Source: Symsagittifera roscoffensis
Taxonomy: Eukaryota; Xenacoelomorpha; Acoela; Convolutidae
DNA length: 64,000 nucleotides
Assembly (NCBI RefSeq): GCF_963678635.1
Contig: NC_087066.1
Coordinates: forward strand, 27,843,301 to 27,907,300
Direction: 5' to 3'
Positions 33,201 through 44,740 of this stretch are shown here, piece by piece. Position 1 is the stretch's first letter; each line of letters starts with the position of its first letter. Both the position numbers and the translations under genes were made by a program. Under the pieces are notes generated by a model. That model did not search any database. It saw only the letters and a list, made by a program, of their open reading frames with translations, and was not told the DNA's origin.

Positions 33201-35490
33201 GCCAAAACCAAATTTTGTTTCATATTCAAATTTAAATTTAGGTTTTGACAATCGGTTTCTAAAAAAAGATCCACAGATACATATTTACTGAGGTTCAGAT
33301 AACTTTACTAAAAGAGAAATTAGACTTCGACTTGCCTTTTCTATGTTATTTAACAAAAAAAGTTTGTATAGCGTATTGTGGTTTGTTGGTACCAAAACAA
33401 AACGAAAAAAAACTGTAGAATAGAGACTTTTTTCAAAAAAATCAAGTGTCACAAAAGTATGCAGCATAATGAATAAAAAAGACCTTTCAGTGATACACTT
33501 GTAGTTGTGATTAGAGGGAGTTTAAAAAGAAAAAAAATCAGTATTGAGAAGAATTGTACTTTTGAGAAAATGACATACTTAGAGGCGAGTTTTCATTTGC
33601 AAACAAAAACAAGAAAACGGCAAAAAAAAACAAAAAAAAGAAAGCAGAGCTAAGTCTTGAGAAACAAAAAATTTCTTTGAACCGGAATCGAAACCCGGAC
33701 CTGAAGACAACCCCTGCCTGGGCTCTGTTCTCTTGTCGAGATTCAAAGACTTGCCAATAACTAAACGGATATCGAACACATAATAAAATCGAATAATAGC
33801 CACTTCTTGAGCTTCAGGAGGCGTTTAACCAATTCTGAAAAAATTTTCAATAATTCTTAGTTTGAGCAAAGACTTTATTGCTTTTTTATGCTTTTTCTGC
33901 AAAAAAAACTAAATTTGAACTTTTTTTGTTCGCCAATGCAAAAAAAATAAGCAATTTTTAAACGTTTTTTTTTTTTTAAATTCTTAAAGTTAATGATGAA
34001 TGATTTTACTTAAGATAACAAAAAAAAATATTTAAGTGAAGAAAAAGACTTGATTTAATCAACTAGTTTATAGCTACTTCTTGGGTTTCAGAAGATTTAT
34101 TCTTTACTACTAATGGTTTTATTCAAATTCAAAAGCTTGGGGGAAAGAACAAAAAATTTGTTCTTCTCTTTCTTGCAATTTTAAAACTTTGGGCTATTTG
34201 CTCAACTTTCAACATGATCAATGACGTTTATCCCATGACGTTTTGATTTAAATCATATTGATGACCAGCTCATTTTCTGAGAATACTTCTGCTGTTTAAT
34301 CAGTTTATTGTTTTTTGAGCAAAAGAATTTTTTTGATGAAAACTTCAGCTTGAAAACTTGAAAATATTTGTGCAATTGGATGATGTTAAATTCAAGTTTT
34401 CGTTCAACAAATTATTTGCACTAAGTATTAAAATTTCGAAGCTTCATATATAAGTTGCTGTGTGCGCAAACATTCTTTTGAGCGAAACAAAAATATTGCG
34501 CGGTGGAATTTACGTTTTAATTTTACACGATAATGATAACTAGCAAAGGTTCTGCAGCTGAGTTCAATTCCGGCACCTGGAGGAGAAAAAACACCATCTC
34601 CACGATCAGTTCATATTATCCGCCATTTTTTTTCAAAAGTCGGAACAAAAAAAAGTTTCACATAATTTTCTCTGCGCCAAGTAGTTTGCATTACTAAATT
34701 TCAGGCAAGTTTTTACGCAATATAAATCAATTTCATAGATTTGGTTAAAAATTGGGCAACACAATTTTTTATTATGATTTTTTTTGTGCATGCAGATTAT
34801 TTCAGAAATATTTGAATTGAAAGCCGGTGTTTTTAAGACTAAAAACTATTTTTCTAGAGTTGCGCGCATGTTGCGTATACGAAATTTAATTTTATCGTGA
34901 GTTTGCTTTATCCGGCAAAAAATGAGATTTATTTTGGGTTCAAAGTTTATTAATTGCCTATAACTAACTGTTGTTTAACGTTACTCAAATTAAATTTGTT
35001 ACCGCATTTTTAGCGCCTTTTTGGGTTTAAAAACTTGAAAATAAGTCGAAAAAAAATACTGCGAAAAATTTGAAAAAAAATCAGAAATATTTTTTTTTTT
35101 GGTTTTTCTTTTTTTTTGTTTTATGTAACAAACTTTTATTAAGTCTCTTCGGTGTTTTTATTATCGAATGTTGCTGAGTATTGAATTTTTGCTGAGATTT
35201 TTTCATCACACCAAAATTAAAAACCAAACAATTTGAAAAAAAAACCTTTTTTTTTTGTAGTTTTTTAAGTTTTTTCGGAGCATTCTGTGTTACTAGCACA
35301 CCAACCGACCTTCCTTATTCTATATGCAAAAACATAATAGATAGGGATTCAGCCAACACGTAATCAGTAACATTGCTATGCAACTTTTTCTTTCAATTCA
35401 ACCTTTCTCTTTCTCCATTTCATGTACTTCTAAAAGAACTTGATTAACACTCTTGATTTGATGCCGTTTTCCAAATTTGATAAACAATTT
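30240..35490. other. Long AT-rich intergenic stretch
   Basis: No supported gene in 5.2 kb. Contents seen: a short poly-C run (about 32,625-32,638), many A and T runs, and a tRNA-like sequence at 33,675-33,748. Frames here are short and have no recognisable domains. Confidence 0.5.
33675..33748 (-). tRNA. tRNA-like sequence, probably pseudogene or SINE
   Basis: Exactly 74 nt. On the - strand the acceptor arms CTTTGAA and TTCAAAG pair perfectly (7 bp), and the T arm CCGGG-TTTCGAT-TCCGG sits directly against the 3' acceptor strand as in real tRNAs. The anticodon arm folds poorly and lacks the usual T33, and the D arm is displaced, so a working tRNA is unlikely. No anticodon is called. Confidence 0.4.
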
Positions 35491-35499
35491 TATTAGCCT

Positions 35500-35766
35500 T
35501 TGAGAAGTTTGAGACATGAATGTAAAACTGGGCAGAAAGAAAGAAATGAGACATATGAGACATACCAACTTCTTTCCCGTAAGCAGTTTATCAATGAAAG
35601 TTTGGAGCAATTCCATTCCGTACTCAGCGGATTGGCGGCGCGGTGCAACTTTGGAACACTAGAGGACCGGATACTGAGAGACGTTTTCATTGTCAACATG
35701 AATAACATGATGCACAAAAGGAACTATGCAGGTCGACGAAAACACCTGAGGAAGTGTACCGGATAG
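35500..35766 (+). pseudogene. Gag fragment (capsid C-terminal part)
   Basis: Open for 88 codons after an in-frame stop at 35,494-35,496; it begins with TTG, so no real start is visible. It reads as the second half of a retrotransposon capsid (YQLLSRKQFINESLEQFHSV, LAARCNFGTLEDRILRD). It ends by frame change near 35,760, where the next frame takes over. Confidence 0.6.
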
Positions 35767-37136
35767 CTCTCTCGTACGAGAGGGGAAACAAGTATGCATC
35801 ATCATATGTTCCCACGGGATCAGTGGGGGCCCAAGGATCAACATCAGGAGGCGGAGGGATCCAAATAAAATCGGAACCAGTCGGAATAATTCGTGGAGGT
35901 TATAGGAACAATCGTGCAAGGGGCCGGGGCTCTTACCAAGGGCGAGGATCGAATCGGGGTAGAAATTTTCTCAATAACAATAAATGTTATAACTGCGATC
36001 AACAAAACTTCACCAGGGAACATTTGGACAGATGCCCAGCAAAAGGCGTTACATGTAATTTTTGCCAAAAAATTGGCCATTTAGAATGTACCTGTAGGGG
36101 GAAGCGTGGAAACCAGCGGGGACAGGGAGCCGTAGGAATGATACGGGAGAATGCTGACGATGGTCATCTAGAAAACTCGGGGGATGAAGAAGCGTCACAA
36201 CATGCAAGTTCCATTGGATGGGCTAATAAAAATCCAGTGGTGCACTCGTGGGACTCGAGCAGTTCAGACGGGGATTATATGGTCATGGCAATAAAACATA
36301 AAAGATTTACAGAATTGAAAGTTGCTGGGGCACAATTACCGATTAAAGTCAATGGGAAACCCACTCGAGTGTGGATCGATAGCGGGTCTCCAATTTCGAT
36401 CTTCACCATTGGGGCATTGAGGAAGACTTTGGGAACGTCAGGAGTAAATTTGGATAATCTTACGGAGGAAGATAATGCTTTTCGGGATTATGGAAACAAT
36501 CCGCTACAGATGATTGGAACAATGGCGATAACAATACAATCAAACGGCTGGAAGATTCACGCGAGGATAAAAGTAATCGGAGGAAACCGACCATCAATAA
36601 TTGGAAGAGATCTGATGCCCCAATTAGGACTCCAGTTGGTGCAACAATCACCAGGGAAACAGATAATGTCCATTGAAGAAGGCAACCAGGACGCACTGGA
36701 ACCGGAGGGGGAGTTGGATTCATGGCAAACCTATTTCAGTAAACAGTTTTCAAACCTTTTTAGCAGGGTAGGGAAAATAAGAAACTACAAAGTACAACCT
36801 GAATTTTTTGAAAACCTCACCCCAGTACAACAGAAGGGGCGTCGAGTTCCGATTTCGTTGCAAAAAAAAGTGGACGCTGAAATTGATAAACTATTGCAAC
36901 AGGGCCATATCGAAAAACTAACAGAATGCTCCGACAAATATTTTCTGTCCCCAATAGTAATAACAGTAAAAAAGGATGGGTCCGTGAAGCTAGCACTCGA
37001 GTCGAGGGAATTAAATAAACAAGTGCATAAGAACAAATATCAAATGCCGAATATCGAGGAACTAATGGACACAGTTAGACAAACGATTAGTGAAAAAAAA
37101 AACAGGGAGACATATATTTCACAACAATGGCCTTAA
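35754..37136 (+). pseudogene. Gag nucleocapsid, protease and N-terminal RT
   Basis: A 460-codon frame. Residues 45-75 are an RG-rich basic tract, followed by two zinc knuckles (C78, C81, H90, C94, with unusual spacing; C101, C104, H109, C114, canonical CCHC). The aspartic protease motif is D209-S210-G211 (VWIDSGSPISI) and a GRDLMPQLGL stretch closes the domain. RT fingers follow (LSPIVITVKKDGSVKLAL, then ESRELNK at about 430). The frame is lost just before RT motif A, next to a run of ten A residues at about 37,093-37,102. Confidence 0.85.
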
Positions 37137-39109
37137 CATACGCATATGGCCAACTGCCATTAAACGCTGAAACGAGCGTACAGTGCAATTTTTCCCTCAT
37201 TGGAGGCCGCTCGACGGGTACGTACCGGTTCAAGACCGGATTCTATGGTCTAACTACTATGCCCGCGGAATTCCAACGCGCAATGGATTGCATACTCGCC
37301 GAATACCCGCAGGCGCACGCGTTCATCGACGATATTTTGGTTGTAACCAAGGGAACTGCGATAGACCATATAGCGACGGTAGAGAAAATTTTAAAGAAAC
37401 TGGATCGTGAAAATATGTCCCTAAAATTAACAAAATGTAAATTCGCCCAACGGGAATGCGAATGGCTCGGCCATAAAATAACCCCAACGGGAATCACTCC
37501 ATTGGTTAGGAAAACAGAACCAATAGAGGCGCTAACGCCGCCGCGGACTTTGTCGCAACTAAAATCGTTCATGGGGTCAATCCATAGCCTACATAAATAT
37601 CTACCGGCATTGGCCGAATCATCTGCGCCGCTGCGACCCCTACTAAGCAAAAATAATGAATACATTTGGACACCTGAATGCCAGAACGCGTTCGAAAATC
37701 TTAAGAAACAAGTTTCGAACATTGTTGAACTACGACATTTTGATATCCACAAGGACATTCGAATAGTGTGCGATGCAAGCCATAACGGGCTCGGCGCGGT
37801 GTTGGAACAGTTAGGACCCGAAGGGTGGCGCCCTATTTCGTTTGCCTCGCGATATCTTAACGAAGCGGAAAAGAAATACTCAACAAACGAATTGGAGATG
37901 TTAGCAGTTGTGTGGGGGGCTGAATATTTCAGAAATTACATTCTGGGCCGAAGTTTTTTGATCGTTACCGACCATAAAGCCCTAATATCCCTTTTGAATG
38001 GTAATAATAAGAAAAATAAAACGATGTTTAGCCGTTTAACGCGCTGGTTAGATCGACTAATTCCCTTTGATTTTCGAATTAAACATAAACCAGGGGCTAA
38101 AATTGGATTGGCGGACTACTTATCACGTCATCCAAGTAGAGAAGCAACGCCAATTAGTACGTATGATAATATGTTTACGGTGGCAAAGATCAACCTAATT
38201 CGCACTGCGCTTGGCTTTAATACATCCAAGGGACACAATAAATCCAAGGGACCAATTTGTACAGCGGAAAGTAAGCAATCTATAAACAGACTGGAAGTTT
38301 CGTCACGAATTGACTCGGTAGAGGGCGGGAAAACATGTAAGCGGAAATCAACCAATCAGATTCAAACACGTAATTTGAGCCGACGGCTACGCGAAATACG
38401 CACTGGATTAGTTGGGGCTATTATTAAATCAGAACAAAGTTGTTCAAAATTATCAAAATACAATTCTCAAATTTCAGCATCAAATACCAAAATGGATCGA
38501 AGCATGCGTAAATGGCAGAAATTCCTTCAACAACATCCAAATTTGAATAGTAGTAGCGACGAAATTGAAGAATTGTCCCCAAATGTATCACTAGAAGCTG
38601 TTACCAAAGAAACAAGATCAATTCGCACTAACACAACTCTCTCGTTACCCTCGGCATTCAAAGGAGAAACAGTACCACCAGTGGACCCGAATCTATTATG
38701 TATGTCAATTATCCCTCGGAATTGCAAAATTGTTAATAAAGTTACTTCATTACTTGATCTATTTAATCTAAAATTCATAGCATCGAATTATGTATCTGAC
38801 CCCCAGCTGAGCGCTATTCGCGACCTTATTGTTACACAAGATCCTGAAATCCATGAAAAAATCACTGAAATGAACCGCTATTATGCCCAATTCGTTAATG
38901 ACTTTTCGGTGAAGGAAAATGTAGTCTGGATGGATGACAAATCAGTAATTCCAATTAACCTTCAATCAGCGATTAATAACCGAATCCATGCGTATCACCA
39001 CGGGAAATCAAATATGTTCGATGCAGCGAAAGATGTTTGGTACCCTTATATTTACCGCTCAATAGCTTCCATTGCCGAAGGGTGCCCCCGAATGTACCGC
39101 AGCCAGTAA
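37127..39109 (+). pseudogene. RT palm, RNase H and start of integrase
   Basis: A 660-codon frame taking over from the preceding one. RT motif A reads MALTYAYGQLPL: the catalytic aspartate expected before LTYAYGQ is replaced by alanine (codon GCC). Motif C is FIDD (D68, D69 of this frame). RNase H has VCDASHNGLGA, STNELEMLAVVW and VTDHKAL. After a spacer, the integrase zinc domain begins (HAYHHGKSNMF, AEGC). The frame ends between the two zinc cysteines. Confidence 0.9.
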
Positions 39110-39494
39110 GAATTTAAAAACGATAATAAAGAAAAACCAACTTGGAACTGTACCGGAACCAAAAGAACCAAATGAGTCAGTCCAATTAGATTTTTGGGGC
39201 CCCATCAATTACTTAAATGAATCCCGCAAATATGTATTAGTGGCGGTAGATAGGTTTTTTCGTTGGCCATCGGCAATGGTATGTGGAAATAATCGGTCAG
39301 ATAAAATACTGAAGTTCTTGAAGAAGTATATAACAAACCATGGGGTGCCACGAAAAATTCACGTTGATCAGGGAACTAGTTTCATGTCAAACGAGATTAA
39401 AGCTTTTTGTAATGGGGAGGGCATTGAAATTATTAAATCACCAGTAAACGACCATCGAGCAACGGGGTGCGTCGAGCGTACCATTGCAGTCTGA
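39072..39494 (+). pseudogene. Integrase catalytic core
   Basis: A 140-codon frame carrying the core: first aspartate in VQLDFWGPI, second in HVDQGTSFM, third acidic residue in GCVERTI. All three DDE residues are present. It starts by frame change inside the zinc domain and is cut by a stop at 39,492-39,494 just after the third acidic residue. Confidence 0.85.
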
Positions 39495-40651
39495 AAAATT
39501 CAATCCTTACCTTCGCTCAAGAAAAGAATCCCGAACCCTTGGAGAAAATGGTTGAACGGGCCCTTGGTGCTCTCAGATTCTCGAAAAATTCAACTCTAAA
39601 AATCTCGCCTTTCGAAGCTCACCATGGTAGAGAAGCGAACACAGTTTTACGGAACCTTACTAAGAAGCCATCTCTTCAAAATCTGGATTGGTCACGGGTT
39701 ATAACAACGAAAAATGCTTGTTTAGATGCCGCCGATCCAAATGCGCAAGACATGCCCCGTCCAGCCGATACAAGCTGGAGTGTAAGATCAGACATCGCAT
39801 ACGATATCAAAAACAGGACCCATGCAAGACGTCTTACAGAGGACCAATCCGCCAATCAACACGACGAACCGTCGTTACTTAAAAGTGCAAACCCCATTGG
39901 ACAACCGGGACCATCTGGATTGTTGTTCCAGCGAACTGGGAACCGAAACCTAAAAAAGTATAAACAACTCCACTCTAAAGTAAGATCCGAGAGTACACAT
40001 ACACTAACTTTTGATAATGGGGTTGTGCTTAGGAAATCGGGAGTGGCCACAAAGCCCAAACCAAAGAAATTGAAAGTTGCAGCTAAATCCGTATTACCGG
40101 TACCCTCGAGTGAAGTAAACAAGCGAGCAACTCAACCAGTGTTGCCACCGCCAACTCCGCGCGCAGTTAAAGATCGTTTGACAAAACGACTTGCGGAACA
40201 ACAACGGGGAAGAATCGGGCGAAGATTAGAAAATAGTGGCTCGGAATCGGAAAACAGCAAAGACTTGCCGATTATCTCGGTAAAACGGACTAAGCAGCCA
40301 TTAACTACCACCCCCGATGAACCTATAGAGCAATCAGCAACACCAATAACAGAAGTCGATGTTGGAAGTGACCAGGACACCAGTCCGGCACGGGGCGGTG
40401 AGTTGAATCATCATCATCCAAGGGACCAAGGAACGTCCAATCCAGGGGATCAGTCGAAGTCTACCAATAGTAAGAAGAAGGGAGCCTCATCAAAGAAAGC
40501 CAGGCTGGTTTCATACAGCAGACAGGGTGATAGCCAGGACGAGACCTCATCCACGACGTCTAGAAGAAGCGGGCGCAAGAGAACTGCGGTCACCAAGATG
40601 GGGGGAGTAATGATTGACTTCATCAATCAAAATAAGGAGGGAAACAAGTGA
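39467..40651 (+). pseudogene. Integrase C-terminus and long basic tail
   Basis: A 394-codon frame continuing the integrase (GALRFSKNSTLKISPFEAHH), then a long polar and basic tail with TLTFDNGVVLRKSG, several KPKPKK-type clusters and a terminal SRRSGRKRTAVTKMGG stretch. The tail is shared with the remnant at 18,897-19,678 but has no known fold. The terminal basic cluster could serve nuclear entry or nucleic-acid binding (inference). Confidence 0.75.
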
Positions 40652-40906
40652 CCAACATCAACAAATAGTAAAACTTTCGTTCAAACTGTTCTAACCCAGG
40701 GAGAGGGGAAGTCATTAGTGACTCAAAACTCAATTGGTATCACTGCTCAGTGATCGTTTTTAGTTGTTAAAAATTTCGTCATTATAAGGTCTAAATTGTA
40801 TCCAAACATGAAGCTAGTCATTCTTTTCAACCATTCATGATCAATCATTTCAGTCATTTAAAATCAACAGGTGAAATCATTTCTATTCAACTAAAGTTTC
40901 ATTATC
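40652..40906 (+). other. 3' untranslated region of lineage 2 element
   Basis: AT-rich, no frame. It lies between the end of the Pol tail and the polypurine tract. Confidence 0.6.
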
Positions 40907-41101
40907 GAAGGGGAAGTGTTGTATAGAGTAATTTAGTTCATTTCGGAAGCTGTCAATCAAATGTTCACTCTCGGTGCTAGACTAATTGATTAGCAGGTGT
41001 TTGTCCTTGGAACAGTCTGTCACCCTTGGATTGTGTTCTCAACCACTCTCTATGCTAACTTTGTAAGATTAAGTTGACTATCTCTTGTATTGGAATTCAC
41101 A
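40907..41101 (+). repeat. Polypurine tract and start of 3' LTR
   Basis: GAAGGGGAAG (40,907-40,916) is a textbook polypurine tract and is followed at once by TGTTGTATAG. A CA end at 41,101 (GGAATTCACA) would give an LTR of only 185 bp, so the true end may lie further right. No 5' copy was found. Confidence 0.5.
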
Positions 41102-41437
41102 ATTAGAAGACTACCGTTTTACCTCCTCGACAGTTGCCTGACGGCCACATGCGTTTTTCGAGACTTGAATGTTAATTTGATTTATCAAAGGTTGTCTGAA
41201 AATATTGCCAATCAAAAGTTGCCATATTGCCAATCTTTAAATCCCCGTAAATTGACGAAAAACGATCAGTGGTAAAATATCTGAGAATATTTGAGCTCAA
41301 AGGCAACACGCCAAATGTAACCATAATTTCATTAATTTAAAACTTTTTTCACTTTTTGAATGTAGAAAAGTGAAAACGAACTGTCTTCTTTTTTCTTGTC
41401 ATGAAGGCAGAAATTAAAATACTCAATACTCAATTAC
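41102..41437. other. Spacer with a short foldback-family fragment
   Basis: Around 41,206-41,290 the words ATTGCCAATCTTTAAATCCC and AACGATCAGTGGTAAAATAT resemble the arm of the adjacent foldback element (41,764 onward), suggesting an older degraded copy. Nothing else is seen. Confidence 0.4.
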
Positions 41438-41971
41438 AACAAGACTGCTCGTATAAGGGCGAAGCCCTGAATGTTCCGACTGCCTTTTAAGGTTTATGGA
41501 GCAGTAAAAACATTAAAAAACTAAATGTAATAAAACAAAATGAAATTTTTTTTCTTCAAAATTTGAAATTTTTTATTAAAATCATCCCACCACACGCCAT
41601 ATAAAGTACAAAAATATAGATTCCGCTCCTTGTAACCACTCAATTATGGCAAATAATATTCTTTTAACCAATTTGGAACAATTTTAATACGGATTAACTC
41701 TCCGCTTACGCGTTAATCGCGCGAAATATATCGCGCGTTAATTGTCCCAAATTGGCCAAAATGGCAATCTTTAAACCCCCATAACTTTACAAAAATTAAT
41801 AACAGGTGAAATATCGTTTCAAATTTGAGCTCAGGACAACAATACTTTTTGAATGATATAAAAAAATTCCGCCAAAAATGGCTAGTTAAAAAGTCGAAAT
41901 TTGTCTGAAGAAAAAAAAACCCACCCCGAGCACAAATATTCCGTTACTTTCGTATCGAAAGTCGGAACAAT
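41438..41971 (+). repeat. Foldback left arm
   Basis: Inverted partner of 42,874-43,413; see the element entry. Related solo arms occur near 48,250 and, more diverged, near 52,490. Confidence 0.85.
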
Positions 41972-42429
41972 TACAAAAAGTACTAAAACAAATACACGAC
42001 ATAACAGATAAACTTTCTGCAAACAATTAGCATTTCTATCACAAAAAGCCTCAAAAAAAATCTAATCATTTGTTTGTCGAACGAACAAAAAATCTTACCA
42101 ATGTTTTGCTCTATCTTCAAAAAATGGAAACTTTATGTCGTCCTATGTTAAAAGATGCGCGATAACAGGCTTAATTTACGTTTCAGTTGAGCTGCGGTTA
42201 CATTTGGGGTGAAAGTTTTCGTTCATGTGAATCAGTGTGCGCCGCCGAATCCATTAATTGGTTAATTTGTCTCAATTAAATGGCTAAGTTGTCTTAACGC
42301 TTAATTGGTTAAATTATCTCGAAAGTAATTTGTGGCTAAATTTCTTGTGGTTGCGTTTTTGGTAGAATAGTCTCAATTTCTTTTTGGTTGGATTTCCTCG
42401 GCAGAATCGTCAGAAAGATGAGTCTTTTA

Positions 42430-42780
42430 CTAGTCAGAGGCACTGGCTTCACAGATTGCGCGTCTTGCATCCTTCCAGTCACAGGGGTAATCACCTAGAC
42501 ATTCCTTCCCAGAAAGCCACTGGACACAATACTCGTTTCCACCCTGGTTGCCCGGCTCCTCTGGACACCATGGGATTTGAACTGCTTCCCTTCCAGATCT
42601 GGCTCCGTAAAAGGAGCCATTCCAGTTTGTATTTAAGAATCCCACCCAGTATTTGTCGTCTCGTTTGTGACTGGCCAAACGGAACGTTTTGGTGACCTCT
42701 CGCGACAGCGGGAAGTTGTCTGGTTCGTAAAGACCATCAGCGCTAAAGCGGCAGCTGGCGGTCTTTTTTTGCGCTTGAAA
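42430..42780 (-). pseudogene. C-type lectin domain exon captured inside the foldback element
   Basis: On the - strand the frame reads as the C-terminal part of a C-type lectin domain: FRLASHKRDDKYWVGFLN (matching the family WIGL-type core strand), VQIPWCPEEPGNQGGNEYC (matching the W-x-P/GEPN-x-G-x-E-x-C signature) and DWKDARRAICEA with the last conserved cysteine, then a stop at 42,430-42,432. About the last 100 residues of the domain are kept, including four of the usual cysteines near the end. A likely splice acceptor (TTTTTTTGGGTTTCAAG) lies at the upstream edge near 42,780. The EPN-like motif is altered (EPG), so sugar binding cannot be predicted. No start or upstream exon is present, so it is probably a gene fragment, not a gene. 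Confidence 0.7.
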
Positions 42781-42873
42781 CCCAAAAAAACTGATTGTAC
42801 TAGGCAATCAACTTTATGGATTGTTTTAATTAAAGTTAGCATTTTTTCTTCAAAATTTGAATAGCAAATTATT

Positions 42874-43413
42874 ATTGTTCCGACTTTCGATACGAAAGTA
42901 ACGGAATATTTGTGCTCGGGGTGGGTTTTTTTTTCTTCAGACAAATTTCGACTTTTTAAATAGCCATTTTTGACGGAATTTTTTTTCTATCATTCAAAAG
43001 GTATTGTTGTCCTGAGCTTAAATTTGAAAAGATATTTTACCTGTGATCATTTTTCGTAAAGTTATGAGGGTTTAAAGATTACCATTTTGGCTAATTTGGG
43101 ACAATTAACGCGCGATATATTTCGCGCTATTAACGCGTAAGCGGATATTTAATCCGTCTTAGAAATCGTTCCAAATTGGTTGAAGGAAGCTTATTTGCCA
43201 TAATTGATTTGTTACAAGGAGCGAAATCTACTCTTTTGTAGTTTATATGGCGTGTGGGGGGATGATTTTCTTGGAAAAAGTTTCAAATTTTGGATTTTTT
43301 TTTCCATTTTTTAACGTTTAATTTGTTAATGATATTTATGTTATTACTGCTCCATAAACCTTAAAAGGCAGTCGGAACATTCAGGGCTTCGCCCTGATAC
43401 GAGCTGTCTTGTT
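42874..43413 (-). repeat. Foldback right arm
   Basis: Inverted partner of 41,438-41,971; see the element entry. Confidence 0.85.
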
Positions 43414-44740
43414 TTGCTTTGTTTTATTTTATTTTAAAAAGTTAAGTTTGCTTAGATGAGAAAAAAGCAATGTTGACTCGCGCGATATGTGAATGATAAC
43501 AAACTTACATGTCTAAACAGTAGTTCATTGCATCGTCAAAAGAGTAAAAGGAAACGTCACTCACTATAAAGCATTTTTCTTGGATTTTAGTGAATTTTTC
43601 TGGACAAGTTTGAGTAAAAACAAATTTCACTGCTAAAGCGAACACAAAAGTTTTCATTGTAGTCGTGGTATTGCCTAATGCTCATGAAAGATATTTCGAA
43701 AAAAATAAATTTTTGAAAGGAAATTTTGACGTCATTGGAATAGCCTATTTTTTCAGACAAAAAAGCTGGCCAACAGTTTGAAAATCAATTAAACAATGAA
43801 ACGCAAATGTTCAATGAAGCCATAACCCTGTATCTACTGTTAATAAATCCTCCTTCTATTAGTCGTTACTGCATATCGTTGAATTAAGTCCCAAGTAGCG
43901 TAACTATATTATCAGTGGATAACCAAACTGTCGACAAACTCTTTCTATTTCAAACTGGCTGATTCAAATTAACCGGACAAAACGAATAAAATTGAAAAAT
44001 TTGCTTTTTCTCAAAAGTATGATGAAAATCAAGTCTACTAAGATCGTGGAACCATAGTAATCAAAATTTAGGTAAAGGTTTTTTAACAGACTGAGTTATT
44101 AGGAGACCAATGTTTGGCAGACACAAAACAATTCAAAAGTAAGAAAACTAGCTTCAAACACGTCATTGGCAACTAAAAAAATATATAAAATTGACAAGCG
44201 TGTAACGCACATCCGGTGCTTCAAACAGAATATTTAATAAGAAAACTACTTCTATATAAAACAAAGGAAAGAAAACAACAAAAAGAATGCAACCGGTAAA
44301 AAATTGAATAAAACAAATTTCAACAGAAATGTTTTTAAAACTAAAATGTTTAAATCTCTGAAGCTACTGGGTTTCAACTACTGGGTTTCAGAATGGCTGA
44401 CATCATGCAAGTAAGCTACCCATATTTAATAAATTCGTTGGCAAAATCGCTTTGTTCATGAATAAGACGCTTGTTAAACTTAGTTATTTTTTATTTAAGA
44501 CAGCTGACTTTTTTTCTTATTTGAACTGACAGTTTAACAAAAATTTTTGAATGATCTCAACAAACGCCAAGTTCAACAACATAAACAAAATTGAGCATTA
44601 AAATTGAGGTTAAGGCTACATCTAGAACTGCAAGTAGTAACCTGACTTCACCCTCCAATGAGTCGACAATTTAAAATTAAAAAAAAAAAGTTTGAAACTT
44701 AAAAGTGATTTTTTTTTTGAAAAATCGTATTTAATGAATC
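43414..44740. other. AT-rich intergenic, nothing seen
   Basis: No gene, repeat or RNA could be supported in this stretch. Confidence 0.5.

Larger units (their letters stand above)
35500..41101 (+). mobile_element. Gypsy-type LTR retrotransposon, lineage 2, nearly complete pol
   Basis: Gag C-terminus, two zinc knuckles, protease, RT, RNase H, integrase and a long basic tail follow in order on one strand, then a polypurine tract (40,907-40,916) and an LTR start at 40,917. Frames break near 35,760, 37,115, 39,080 and 39,480. The gag N-terminus and 5' LTR are not found upstream, so the copy is 5'-truncated or that end has decayed. Its GC content is higher than that of the flanking DNA. Confidence 0.85.
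41438..43413. mobile_element. Foldback (long inverted repeat) element carrying a lectin exon
   Basis: The left arm 41,438-41,971 and right arm 42,874-43,413 are reverse complements over about 535 bp. Their tips share GGGCGAAGCCC (41,457-41,467 and 43,384-43,394), which can itself form a small hairpin, followed by TGAATGTTCCGACTGCC. The inner edges both end with CGAAAGTCGGAACAAT. The arms differ by scattered changes and small indels. The 902-bp centre holds a C-type lectin exon on the - strand. No transposase is present. Target duplication is not evident. Confidence 0.8.

Noticed and set aside
35081-35299. Short - strand frame rich in K, F and N just before the gypsy element
   Set aside because: It is made of A and T homopolymers and has no sign of being coding.
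41438-43413. Helitron interpretation of the gene-capturing element
   Set aside because: Helitrons have no long inverted arms; the hairpin tip alone is not enough, and no CTRR end adjoins it.
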